DNA from: Romanomermis culicivorax
Taxonomy: Eukaryota > Nematoda > Enoplea > Mermithida > Mermithidae
Assembly (NCBI GenBank): GCA_963922205.1
Contig: CAWUHX010000028.1
Location: 1,612,001-1,676,000 of the forward strand
Length of the DNA: 64,000 nt
Direction of reading: 5' to 3'
How positions within the stretch are numbered: the first letter of the stretch is position 1; each line of letters opens with the position of its first letter. The position numbers were made by a program, and so were the translations under genes. Below, piece after piece: positions 31,817 to 42,794 of this stretch. Under the pieces are notes generated by a model that did not search any database, was not told where the DNA came from, and saw nothing but the letters and a program-made list of their open reading frames with translations.

Positions 31817-32369
31817 ATTGTGACGTACGTAATCGATGAAAATTATATAATGGATAAAATAATTCGTCTTAAAAAGAAGTAAGATCAAATTATTATAAGT
31901 AGAAAAATGTGTGACACAAAAAATTTTAATTTGACCAAAGTTACCCGCCAAAACATAATGTGACCAAAGTTACCCGCCCTGACCAAAGTTTCCCGCCAAC
32001 TGGCCAAAGTTTCCCGCTTTTGGACTGATTTTCCTGCTCGAAAATGGGTAGTTATTTTTTATACAAAATAGAAAAGAGAAACTCTCTAAAGACACTTAAT
32101 AGTCAGTGAAAGTTTTGAGTGCAGTGGATGAGTGAAACCCAAATTTTTTTCAATTTGAAAATTTTCATTTAAAAAAATGGCAACCTTTTCGACCCACAAA
32201 TTTCTCAATTTTATTTGGATTTCAATTTCCTTTCACAGTAACATGCACTGATCACTTAGACATTAGTGTGCCAAGTTGTATCTGCATATCTTACAGAGAA
32301 AAAATTCGGCGATGTTCCGAGCGAAATTGACCAAAGTTACCCCGTGGCCAAAGTTACCCCACTTTACCT

Positions 32370-33120
32370 TAGTGACTTTAATAATTTGCGGCGGCAATGT
32401 ATAGCTAAATGTCCAATATAAATGCACCAGCTTTGACAAAACTAGCCACCCAGTGATCAATTCTTAGGACTTCGGGTAGGGGTAATACCCCCTCGTACCC
32501 CTCCCTATGGCACAGTCTGGACATTTTTGAACAAAATAAAAATGAAATTATCATGTTGAACATAATTCTTTTCTCTGTACTGTTAGCCAGTTTTCCAATC
32601 AAACTGGTCCTGACTCAATTTTTGATCTAGGGCTACTTTCACAAGTACGGTGCTTGAGTCGTACCTCTCACATGCTCAGTGGTGTCAAGCACAAATACAA
32701 TTAGTCGAAATTACAGTTTTATGGCGCCTAGTGCAGGAATATATGTTGTAATTCTTGTTATTGGAAAATCCGCTGTTTTTTCGAAATTATGCTTATTTGG
32801 GAAAAATGTTTAAAAAAGCTGAAAATGTTAATTATCGACGCACGAAAAACAATATTGGTGCGTTTTCTAACGTGAGCATCTGAAATTGGCCAACGGAGTG
32901 GGAAATAGTGAGTTGTTTTTCGAACATTGTTCTACACCTACTCTGGTTGTTAGTGCATGAATTGTGAAATTTCTATAGCTGATTAGCTTGGGTACATGAA
33001 AACAATTATCTATGTGACCATTGGAAATCTGCACAATAAAGTATCACTGAACCGCTACATTTTGGTGCAAGCAAAACCTTTATAGACGTGCCCTGAACTC
33101 TTCTAAAGGTTCAGTGGTAC
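32370..33120. other. Interior of hAT-like element, no gene seen
   Basis: Holds one reverse-orientation copy (32450-32515) of the GGGGTAATACCCCC repeat also found at 38.1 and 39.55 kb. Otherwise unassigned. Confidence 0.35.
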
Positions 33121-33130
33121 CTATAAATAG
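33121..33130 (+). promoter_or_regulatory. Strong TATA box without a recognised gene
   Basis: CTATAAATAG is followed 30-50 bp later by TCAGTT/GTTCAGTTCATT initiator-like sequence. Could be the promoter of the 6.1-kb element or a relic LTR. No coding frame follows within 1 kb. Confidence 0.35.
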
Positions 33131-34218
33131 AAGTAGGTGCAAGAGAAAACGCCATTCAATTAGTTCAGTTCATTATTATTTTCTGTGGTGCAGTGTGTAT
33201 CAGTTCTGTGGTGCAGAGTTTGGTATAAGTCAATTTTTACGCCACTGAATCAATAGAAAGGCTCAGATGCGTTTGGTACATCTAGCCCTTTGTCTGGTGC
33301 CGATAACTAGTCCGTCTGGTAGTTGCCAGTTGAGCTATTTTCCATGTATATGATACTTTGACCATTTTTTCTAGTGGTTACTTCATGTGATTGTCAAGAA
33401 TCTAATGTTTCCGTCATGTGAACAAAATATTCGCATTCGAGACATACAAAACACAAAAAGCGAAAAAACTATAAGTAATCTGCTTCGTTGGTATATGGAA
33501 TAAAGTTAATCCTGAACCTGTTGAAAAAGTGAACAAAAACAAGTGAACAAGCAAGTAATCCTGAACTCCTGACCTCCTAAAACAGCGCAAAATAACACTG
33601 TTGAACTTCTAGGTTGCTGCTAGCAGAACTCGATGAATAGAAACATCGCCACCACTTGTAATGTGTGCTCTGTTAAATTTCTCCATGACTCGTTTCACGA
33701 TTTTCAAGCTTTGCTGTACACCCACCGAATGATAAAAATCGTATGCTTGATGAGAAACTGTTTTTGACTAGCCAGTTCTTTATTTCTAAGCAGATTGCAA
33801 TTCGTGTTCAATCATTTTCGAGACTCCAGCAAAAGTCCAAAGACCTAATAGGGGTGAAGACTTTGCGAGTTATTGTCACAGTAGTAAAAACGTTATATTA
33901 AAGTCTGGCTCTTAGAAATAGACTGGCGTTGTATGTATTGCAACGAAACTAATGAGGATTAGATTAAAATCATATTCCTTAACCACAAATCACTTGAAAA
34001 AATCCAATTGTAATGGTAAACAATTGTAAGCTGTCAAGATTCATTCTTAGGTGGACCGACTGGAAGTGACCAGTCGTAGTTTGATCGCAGTTCAGAGGGG
34101 TTACCCGAATCTGACGCTCACGTACTTCAAACCAACTCATTATGGATGATGGAACTCATATTTTGATGAAACATAAACTCTACGGGTGCAACGCGAGAAG
34201 TATATTGTAACATAATAG
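33131..34218. other. Interior of hAT-like element downstream of TATA box, no gene seen
   Basis: No open frame above 60 codons; no repeat recognised. Confidence 0.35.
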
Positions 34219-34377
34219 GACCGGGCGCTGAATAACCAACGTAATGATAAAATGTTATTCAGCGCCCGGCGCTGCATAAAAAAAATTAACATGCTTGGTT
34301 ATTCAGCGCCGGGCGCTGAATAAAAAAAATTAAGACGGAAGGATATTCAGCGCCGGGCGCTGAATAACCACTGCCAC
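34219..34377. repeat. Hairpin array, right subterminal
   Basis: Four hairpins of the form TTCAGCGCCGGGCGCTGAA separated by A-rich spacers; mirror of 29058-29215. Confidence 0.85.
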
Positions 34378-34919
34378 CCGAACGCGAACGATTTCTCTTT
34401 GAACAGTGTATTAGTATCGTTGTAGCAAACTTTATAGGCTGTCAAGACAGATGAGTGAAAAGAAATTCTGAATATTCTCTCTTCATTCAGTCAGATTCGG
34501 ACTTGAAACTGAAATTGTTACTTTTTGTGTTTGATTGTTTCAAATAGAAAAATTTATATCGTTGATAATGGCTCAATGTTTCGATCGAAAATCCACACGA
34601 TTTTCGACTTTATTTTCTCTAGTCTTTACAATGTTGTTAAATATACATAACATAGATATTCGTTCGTAGTCGAAAATTGAATCAATTTGAACTTCCTGAA
34701 CAATTCTAGAGCTATTTAAATTGTCTCAGCATTCCATTTCTTTTTGGGATTTCGTGAACTATTTTGTTGCACAGTTTTTTCTCTTCTCAATGACATGGTC
34801 AGCTGAAAAATAGGTTGGGCACGATTTTTACAAAAAATTAATGCGTTAAACAATAACTTTTTATCAAACTTTTTGGCCTAAAACTTTTCCGCAGTTTTCA
34901 GTAAGTCTCTAGTAAAAAA

Positions 34920-35001
34920 AAATTTTTGTGCCATTGGCACAAATTTTTTTGGCCTCTTGTGCCAATTGGCACAAATGTCCGTGCACAAAAAAAAAACGCT
35001 G
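34920..35001. repeat. GTGCCAATTGGCAC palindromes at the right end of the hAT-like element
   Basis: Two palindromic GTGCCA(AT)TGGCAC units precede the terminal GCACAAAAAAAAAACGCTG. Similar units lie at 28890-28975 and 35220-35285. Confidence 0.7.
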
Positions 35002-35069
35002 CTGTCATCCAATTGATTGGTCGACAAAATTTATCTACTTAAAAGTTTATGTCAAGCGCGGGCCGTTAT

Positions 35070-36157
35070 TATCAGGCGCGGCCGTTAGCATATCTATTTC
35101 ATTTACTAGTTAACCCTCAAATTGTTATATCTATTGGGTTACCACCTTGTCTCATTTTGTTATCGTTAACGGTCAGTATTTCGATTCACTGTTTTTTCCC
35201 ACGAACCAGCGTTTTTTTTTTGTGCTCGGACATTTGTGCCAATTGACAGAAAGGGCCAAAAAAATTTGTGCCAATGGCACAAAAAATTTTTTCACTCGAA
35301 AAACGTACTGAAAACTTTAAAAAAGTTTTGTGTCGAACACCGTTTTTTTTCCTCGAAGATTTTTTCCACATGAGAACCGGACCCAAAATTTTTTTCCTCA
35401 TTTTCCAAAAATTTCCCACATTTTTAAAAACGCTTATAATGTCGCTACGGATGCTTTTTCATGCATTTTAGGAGCATACCCAAGCATTTTGTTGTATTTG
35501 TAGTCAGAAACCTGCAAAATTGAGGAAAAAAATTGAGAAAATTCTGGTTATGTTAGTCAAAATGAGCTCATCAAGAATATATTAGTGTTATATAGGAGCG
35601 GATGAAGCAAGTTAATGATAGAGTTCTCATGAATTTATCCGCTATTAACATTTCTGTGATTCCGATTAGAATCATCTAATTTTATTTATTCTTGGTCCGG
35701 CGCGGAGCGCCGGAAAAATTTTTTGGATTTTCACTTTCTAAAACGCTGGAAAATGAAGCTTCATAACGTAGGGAAATGAATTAAAATCAGACTGATGAAG
35801 TGTAATTTGCTCCCCATTCCGGCGCGAAGCGCCGGAAAAACTTTCGGGTTTTTATATTTTAAAACGCTGAAAAATAAATCTCTCCAACAGATAATTCGTG
35901 AACAAAAGTTTTAAAATCGCAGTCTAGAATGATGTCTTCAATTTCCACCTTCAATAAACGCAAAAGTTCAGATTGTAAACGTTTAAAAAATTCCAATCAT
36001 CGAGAGAAAAAAATGAGAGAATTGATGAAAAATCTCAATTTTGGGTGACATAATAGACCGTTAACGATTAGAAAACGAAACGAGTAACTTGATTGATAGA
36101 AACTGTTGAGCATTAATTAGTAAGTCGAAGTAAATATGCTAACGGCCGCGCCTGATA
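35070..36157. mobile_element. 1.1-kb element with perfect 24-bp terminal inverted repeats
   Basis: 35070-35093 and 36134-36157 are exact inverted copies (core CAGGCGCGGCCGTTAGCAT). A second inverted pair, TCGTTAACGGTC / GACCGTTAACGA, lies at 35163 and 36056. Inside are an orphan left end of the hAT family (35207, CAGCGTTTTTTTTTTGTGC) and two GGCGCGAAGCGCC-type hairpins (35698 and 35820). No coding frame. A clear target duplication is not seen. Confidence 0.7.
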
Positions 36158-36245
36158 GAAAATAGTTATAGAAAATAGAAAATATAGAATAGAAATATAG
36201 AAAAATATAGAAAATATAGAAATATAGAATAGATAGAAAATAGAA
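36157..36245. repeat. Simple repeat (ATAGAAA)n
   Basis: Degenerate ATAGAAAATAGAA tract of about 90 bp. Confidence 0.85.
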
Positions 36246-36409
36246 TGACCGGCGCGAAGCGCCTAAAAATTTTGGGATTTTGACCTATTCAAGTCCACCA
36301 AAACGTATCGTTTAGGTCTTGAATTCCCCAAATTTTTTTCAACAATGAGAACCATACCCAAAATTATCTTTCCCATTTCGAAATTTTTGTCCTCAAAAGC
36401 CCCCATTTG

Positions 36410-36590
36410 AGGAAAAAACGGTGCCTCCAAGCCCCCTCACCACAGTTGGGAAAAAATTGGCAAAAAAGTGTATGTTATTGGGTTTTTTTGGGAATAATTT
36501 CGACTTTTTCGGACCTCCTTCCCCAAAATTTCGGATTTACCCCCCCCCTCCCAACTGGTTGGACCTCTTACAGGTATGCCACTAATCCAG
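36410..36590. mobile_element. G-tract MITE, reverse copy, left end missing
   Basis: In reverse orientation relative to the 44.9-kb copy: CAGTTGGGAAAAAATTGGC, TTTGGGAATAATTTCGAC, and the end GGACCTCTTACAGGTATG. Confidence 0.65.
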
Positions 36591-36639
36591 GCACATATAA
36601 ACTACTGAAAATAAGTCGTCTTCAAATGATTTTGATTCA

Positions 36640-36826
36640 AAAAAGTTGAAAAAATTTCGAAAATTTTCCGAAAGAAGGCCAAAAAAGGCACTTTTTTCCT
36701 CATTTTTTCCAATTTTTCCAAGTTGGAAGGGGTTAGGTATAAGGTTCACCAAGTTGGGGGTGGTGTTCGCGACATTTGGGTATAGGGTTCGACCAAGTTG
36801 GGGATGGGGTTCCCCCCAATTACAGG
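36640..36826. mobile_element. G-tract MITE variant, forward copy, left end missing
   Basis: Shares TTTCGAAAATTTTCC-AAA, GTTCGACCAAGTTGGG and ATTACAGGTATG with the 29.3-kb variant. Confidence 0.65.
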
Positions 36827-36879
36827 TATGCACTACATAGCTGTTTAGAAAATTAAAATACGAAAATTTTTTCGGTGCC

Positions 36880-37984
36880 TTACGCCCAGGCCCGTATTTA
36901 GAGGGTGGGAAGGGCGGAATCACCCCTAAATTTTTTTAGAATAAAATTTTCATCAATATCACTGTACTTATTACATCACAATTCCCAAATTAAATTATTA
37001 AAGTTACATAATTATCGTCAAACATGAAATTTAGCCACTAATCCAAGCACACATGAACTAACTGAAAATAGGTCGTCTTTCCTGCAAAAATGATTTACTG
37101 TTTATTCGGTAAATTCTAAAAAATTATGGAAAATTCCCCCTTGTTTGAAAATCCCGGGTACTGGTATGTTCGCGCCGGAGCAGGGTTTTTTCGTACAGGC
37201 CAGGTTGCATGTTGCAATGTGCAACTTGGTGAAAATTTTTTGTTGCACAGATAAATTTTTGGTTGCTCACTCTAAAATCTATATAAATTTGCTTAATTTT
37301 ATCGGAAAAATCATCGTAAACCAGTTTTCTTGTATTTCATTCGATGCGCATCGGTTTTAGGCTTTTAAAACCCAATTTTCTGAGTTTTGGTGAGAAAATG
37401 AAAAGATTAATATGGCTAGACTATTTGTTCGGCGCCTAGCGCCGAAAATTTTTTCTGAATTTCAATATTCTAGAATGCTGGAAAATGAATTTTTCCAGCT
37501 TTTATTTCTCAGACAGAAGGTTTGATTTCTCAGTAAATTTAATGAAGTTTCAGTCGGATAAACTAAAATTCAAAAACTAGGCAATTGAGTAAGAATTTGG
37601 ATCTTTCAACCAGTAAGAAGTTCTAGCATTGTCTAACACTCAAAATCTTTTAATCACATGAAAGTCAAAATTTTGGGTATATTCAAGTTTCAGGTATCGC
37701 GCCCAAGGCGCGTCAGCCTGACTATGTCGAGGAAGGCCTGAAACATCAGGAAAAATTCAGCTTAGATGGCGGCAAACATCATGCACCGATTTATGGGGTG
37801 TTAAATAAGGGAGAAAATGGATGTTTTTAATGCCTTTTTGCAGCAATATTGTGGAGTTTTTTGTCTTTTTTTATTATTTTTCACGAAAAATTTCATTTGG
37901 GGTGTTATGATGCTGGAAACGATTCTGAACTCGAAATAAGTGGCGCTGATGAACTCCATTGATCAATAGGTCGAAAAAACACAA
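36880..37984. repeat. Dispersed repeat tracts (26.2-kb family) and a CAGGTTGCA unit
   Basis: 37195-37275 is a diverged copy of the CAGGCCTCAAGTTGCAC repeat. A GGCGCCTAGCGCC hairpin lies at 37432-37444, followed by a 37465-37680 copy of the 26.2-kb repeat. No gene is supported in this stretch. Confidence 0.5.
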
Positions 37985-38382
37985 TCTTTAAGCTTAGGTT
38001 CAGGCTTAGGCTTAGGTTCAGTCTTGGGCTTAGCGTCACGCCTAGGCTCAGGCTTAGGTTCAGGTCTAGGCTTGGGTTCAGGCTTGGGCTTAGGTCAGAG
38101 TGCCTCATGGGGAGGGGTATGAGGGGGGTATTACCCCTACCTAAAGTCCTTAAAATCGATCACTGGCTGCTTAATTCTGAGACAAAATGACGTGTTTAGT
38201 GAACATTTAGCTGCACTACCCCCGTAAATTTTCAATTTCACCCCCACCTGAAACATCTGACCTTGGGGACCTCTGGCTTAGGTTCAGGCTTGGGCTTAGG
38301 TTCAGGCTCAGGTTTAGGTTCAGGCTTAGGCCTGCATAGATTTAGGTTCAGGCTTTGTCTATGGTTCAGGCATAGGCTTAGG
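37985..38382. repeat. Degenerate telomere-like hexamer array (GGCTTA / GGTTCA)
   Basis: 37985-38098 and 38270-38382 are built from six-base steps GGCTTA and GGTTCA, which contain TTAGGC, with many transitions; the phase is kept. A 165-bp interspersed repeat (38105-38272) interrupts it, and the hAT element at 38383 split it again, leaving GGCTTAGG at 40559-40566. Confidence 0.8.
38105..38272. repeat. GGGGAGGGGTATGAGGGGGGTATTACC repeat, copy 1
   Basis: About 165 bp, ending CATCTGACCTTGGGGACCT. A close copy sits at 39550-39718 inside the neighbouring hAT element, and partial reverse copies occur at 32450-32515 and 59905-59950. Confidence 0.8.
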
Positions 38383-38529
38383 CAGGCCCGTAGCCAGGAA
38401 TTTTTTTCAGGGGATGCGGAAAAGTTTTTAAATTCAGAAGTTGATAAGTCGTATTAAGTATGTATAACACTTAGACACGCTAAAATGCTTCGCAAATCAT
38501 CAAAGCTTTATTGACTAATGATTATGACA

Positions 38530-40360
38530 TCACAGAACAAGATCAATACGGCGTTTGTTTTTTATGGCGAATGCATTCAAAACGTCTTCCGGGTTCACAT
38601 ATACATTTTGACAAATATACAACAGTGCAAGGCCATTCAATCTCGATTCACCCATGGAGGATCGTAAATAATTCTTTAGGTATCTCAAATTCGAAAATGA
38701 TCTTTCGTTTGATGCCGTAGTTACCGGCAGAACGGCCAAAATCTTTAAATAAAAGCGTATATTATAATATAATATCATGCAGTGAAAGTCTTATCAGATC
38801 AATACTAATCTGTAAAAATTACCAAAAAGCGAATGATGATTTGCTCTACAGTTTGCAATTCATAACTATTCATTAAAAAATTATTTAGAGGTTAGCATAT
38901 ACTTTAAGTAACTTTTTCACGTTTGGAAAAAACGCTTCGTTGCAACTTAAGTAAGCAGTCAATGCATTGTTGGGCTTGTTTTCTCGTGTTTCCCAACTTT
39001 TTTTCCATAAGATGATTTCGGATTTCACAACTATCTTGTCGTCCAAAAATTGTGCATACAGATCAATAGTTTCATTCAGTTGATCGGTTTTCGTGTCGTC
39101 TAAATATCAAGTTTCATACAAAATAGGTACATAATTTGATATATGTAGTGAGGAATGAATCATTTACTTATTTTACTAGGCAGTAGCATTTCAAGGAAGA
39201 AGATAGTTGCTTGGTGCGATCCGAAATGTTCCGTTAAATTTTCGTCAATTTCATCAAGAAACAGCTTGAAAACTTTGGACTTATAAAACGTGGCAGGTGT
39301 TGTTTCTTCTAAACCATCTCGAGCGTGCTGTCAACTAGGTAATCTTGGCAAGCTTATTTGGGATCCAGCAATTTCGGCTAAACCTGAAAATTTTTAAAAC
39401 TTCAATGCATTTTACGATTATCAATATATCATATTTTTTCTTTTTGCCCTGTCGATAATCTCTAAGAACACAGATTCATCCGATTTCCAGTCTTTCAACA
39501 CAGATTGGACACATTTAATCTGATCCAGGGCTTGCACTAGGTCGCAGACAACCCCATAGGGAGGGGTATGAGGGGGGTATACCTAAAGTCCTAAAAATTG
39601 ATCACTGGGTGCCTAATTTTGAGCCAAAATTGAGTGTTTAGTAGGCATTTTGCGTCACTGCCCCCGCAAATTTTCAACTTTACCCCTACCTGGAAAATCT
39701 GACCTTGGGGACCTATGCTAGGTCGGTATTGACCGCTTGTAAAGATCTGTAAACCGAGTTGTACTGTCATGACATACAAAATTAAACTCGTATATAAAAT
39801 GCAAAAATCATATTTACTTCGACAGATTCAACGTGAGTGCCAAAACTTTCGATAAAAAGATGAAGAAATATTTTGTGAACAACTGCTCAAGAATTTTCTG
39901 CTACATATGCTGTATGACTATAAATTTACTTTGCAAAATACACCGCTTTCTTTCTCACTGTATGTGAGCCATGGAAATCTTTCAAAATGTTCCAATCTTA
40001 AGGACCATTTTCCGTCTTTCCCATGGGATAGACGCGTAGTGTAAGGCATTTGAAAATTCAGCGGAGGCTTCCATTTATTTTTGAGCAACCTAAAAAAGTC
40101 CAATGCTCTGACATTAGCGTTCCATAAAAGCTAAGTTATTTGTTCTCTTACTTTATTTTCATAGAATCTTCAACTTTTTTATTAATATAAAAACCAATAT
40201 CCATCGGATCTTCCGGATCATTGTGAATCGGTACTGGATCAGCCTGATTGTTCACTGTATGTGTTCTCTCTAACGTATTTTCATCTGACGATGACTGGCT
40301 TATCAGCACTTGTTTATTACAAAATCCAAACGATTCTAAGCTAGAGCCAGCTCGTTTCAT
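38530..40360 (-). pseudogene. hAT transposase, multi-exon (TTF zinc finger to dimerisation domain)
   Basis: Minus-strand exons can be followed in order. The start is MKRAGSSLESFGF (40360-40148). Next is a TTF-type finger exon (40103-39918, WSLRLEHFERFPWLTYS). Then comes an internal exon near 39345-39180 (PATFYKSKVFKLFLDEID, then HQATIFFLEMLLP), and another near 39090-38930 (LYAQFLDDKIVVKSEIILW). The last is the hAT dimerisation domain (38778-38530) with LAVLPVTTASNERSFS and LRYLKNYLRSSMG. A repeat insertion at 39550-39718 falls between exons 2 and 3, and the central DDE residues are not all visible, so activity is doubtful. Confidence 0.8.
39550..39718. repeat. GGGGAGGGGTATGAGGGGGGTAT repeat, copy 2, nested in hAT
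   Basis: Colinear with 38105-38272, with about 15-20 percent difference by eye. Confidence 0.8.
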
Positions 40361-40566
40361 TGTAAAATTCCGATATTAATATAATTTGATTAAAGTTACT
40401 GAAACAAATCATTGAAAGCGTTAAATTTTCACATCACACAATGAGTTTTTGAAAGCTAAAAAAGCATGTTATTTGTAAAAAACATGAAATTTTTTTAAAT
40501 TTGGATTCCTATAGGGGATGCGGCCGCATGGTTTGCATCCCCCCTGGCTACGGGCCTGGGCTTAGG

Positions 40567-41700
40567 CATGTAGAATTAAAATTTTCAGATAATGCAATTT
40601 TAGTGGTGAAAATTGACTACTTTTGCACATTTGCATAATTTGTGTTTTTTCAACTTTTTGACGACTGGAGTTCATGAGCGCCATTCATTTCGAGTTCATA
40701 ATCGTGTCCAGCATCATGGAAAACCCCGAAAACGACTTTTCTGTGAAAAATGAGAAAATACCGTAAACTTGAATTATTCCCAAAATTTTTATGAAGATCA
40801 CAAAAAGATTTTGGGAAAATGACCAAGAAAAATGTTAGTTTTCATCAAATTCGTCGGCAAAAATACAGGATCAAACATTTACCCATAATATGTTGATAAT
40901 TAGAACCTGTAAGCACTAACTAGAATGGCATTTTTCAACCGCGTACTAGAAAAATATAAAAAATTATAAATGAATTGAAACCCGGTGCGAAGCACCGAAA
41001 AATTTTCACTTTTTCCATTTTAGAATGCATAAGAATGCATCTCCGGACAGAAACCCTATAACCTAATCGGAAGAGCAGTCAGGCCTCAAGTTGCACTGTG
41101 CAACTTGGCAGAGAAAATTTGGTAGCACAGCCCGAAATTTGGTTGCTGTGTTTGCAAAAAAAACCTATGTCGGAGCCGCAATGAGCAACTAATTACACTC
41201 TCAACGTTGTGAAGGTCTATTTTCGAGCGTTCTAGAAAGTGAAAATCTGATAATGTTCCCGGCGCTCTGCGCCGGACTAAGACCTAAATAAAATTGGATA
41301 ATTCTAATCAAAACCACAGAAATGTTAATATCGGATATATCAAAGAAGGAGCAAATAAACCGAAGCACTTGAATTTCCCAGAAATTCCACCACTGACATC
41401 TCTGTGATTAGCCAAAGTAAAGAATTATGAACTATATTTGAGTTATCGTCTAGCGCCAAGCGTCCTAAACTTTTTTGAATTTTTATACTCTAGAACGGTG
41501 GAAAATGAACCTTTTCGTTATTTATTTCCGGGATAAGCAGTTTAATTTAGTCGTGCTAAAAAAAGTAATTCAAATTAAGGCAAGTTAGCGGCCGTGCTAA
41601 TGGGACCCGTACTAACAGAAAAACTCCGGAGTCATGGCAAAAATCTTAAAAACATCCATTCATCAGCTTCCTAGAGTATGAAACTTGGAAAAATGTTCTA
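40567..41700. repeat. Dispersed repeat region (26.4/27.1-kb family and others)
   Basis: 40790-41180 is colinear with 26430-26610 plus 27080-27240 but lacks the tRNA pair. In its place is the hairpin GGTGCGAAGCACC (40984-40996). Further hairpins lie at 41261 (GGCGCTCTGCGCC) and 41452. 41260-41340 is a reverse copy of 35630-35710. No gene. Confidence 0.6.
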
Positions 41701-42790
41701 GCTTCGCGCAAGATTCTGCCCAGTTTTTTACTTTGGTCTATCACAGATATTTCACCGGTGGATTTGTGGGCAATTCAGGATTTTTTCCTTTCGTGGTTGG
41801 CTTTTAATTTTTTCTATACAAATACCAGCAACAGTGAGCATCATATGAAGTAACGTTATAAAGATGCATATTTTTTTCTCACACTGCGTTAACTTTTTGA
41901 TCCAATTTGCGCATTGGGCACACCACGTAGTGCACAAAAACACTGCTTTAGAGACCCCCCTAAAATTTTGGGAGATCAGTGACCTCCAGCCCCAAAAAAG
42001 TTGCTCAACCACTTCCCCCAGTTACATGAATGGTTTCTATGGACTTTTCCCTAATTACATGTATGGTGGTAATACCCTAAAGCGCAGGTATAGAAGATGA
42101 CATTGGCCGTCTATAGATCATAAGAAATTAATGATGGACAAGCCAAGAAAAATAATAGTTTCTTGCTGTATTTCATCTTGCAAGAGACATTTCAGACTAA
42201 AAAAACGTATTTACCATTCACCATATTTGACCTCCGATCGGTTTTTACTCTCCCTTCGATCTGGAGGCCGGAGGTCAAGAAGTAGCTGGACTAGGAGCCG
42301 GAGCTCCGGCTGATCCCTGAAAGTTCAATTTTTGCTATGATTATGATAATTTTTCACGCGAGTAACAGTGTAATGCAAAAATATGTTTAAAATACACACC
42401 AACATATACGAAGCATTTTTGAGCCGAAAACGCGTTATTAAAAATCTTCCACCCATTGTGGGATAAATCTGGTGAAAAACAGGGATTTTCAGTACAACGA
42501 AGCAGTCAAAGAGTTGAAACAAAGTTCAAGCTCTGCAAATTTCAAATCAACTTTTATCCATCAATTGCATATGATCTAAATGCAACATTTGCTTTTTATT
42601 TTATCTAAACACTTACAGTTGAACGACCAGAGTTGTGTTAAATGAGCCTTACACACGCTTGCGCCGCCAATAATAACTTTTCACGATGGTTCGCATATAT
42701 GTGTATGGTACCAGTTTCAGGCTGGGGATAAATCCCAAAATCGTTGAATGGACACAATTACATACTTCTTCAGATAATAAAAGCTGACGA
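41700..42790. other. Stretch without a supported gene; MITE scraps
   Basis: 41940-42066 carries CCCCCTAAAATTTTGGG and two CAGTTACATG-ATGG / AATTACATGTATGG ends of the CATACATG family. Nothing else assigned. Confidence 0.35.
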
Positions 42791-42794
42791 TAAT

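Larger units (their letters stand above)
30244..32369. mobile_element. pogo/Tigger-type element with internal deletion
   Basis: Ends AGGTAAAGTGGGGTAACTTT and AAAGTTACCCCACTTTACCT are inverted and flanked by TA (30242-30243 and 32370-32371). On the minus strand it carries the N-terminal helix-turn-helix and a C-terminal zinc finger of a pogo-type transposase. The DDE core is not recognisable between them. About twelve copies of the end motif GGTAACTTTGGTC lie inside the element. Confidence 0.82.
28876..35001. mobile_element. 6.1-kb hAT-like element, no transposase recognised
   Basis: The left end CAGTGTTTTTTTTTTGTGCC and right end GCACAAAAAAAAAACGCTG are inverted repeats. They are flanked by an exact 8-bp duplication, CTGTCATC (28868-28875 and 35002-35009), the hAT signature. 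Internal palindromes GTGCCAATTGGCAC lie near both ends. It contains two arrays of GCGCCGGGCGC hairpins, a nested MITE and a nested pogo-like element. I see no hAT transposase, so it is non-autonomous or its gene has decayed. Confidence 0.85.
38383..40558. mobile_element. hAT transposon, 2.2 kb, with decayed multi-exon transposase
   Basis: The ends CAGGCCCGTAGCCAGG and CCTGGCTACGGGCCTG are inverted repeats, flanked by the exact 8-bp duplication GGCTTAGG (38375-38382 and 40559-40566). It encodes a minus-strand hAT transposase of the TTF-finger/ZMYM type. It is itself invaded by the repeat at 39550-39718. Confidence 0.93.

Noticed and set aside
37905-38457. Ser/Leu- and Gly-rich repetitive proteins on both strands
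   Set aside because: They are translations of the GGCTTA/GGTTCA hexamer array.
39591-39779. Minus-strand 62-codon frame as a hAT transposase exon
   Set aside because: It falls on the interspersed repeat copy at 39550-39718, which also occurs outside the element.
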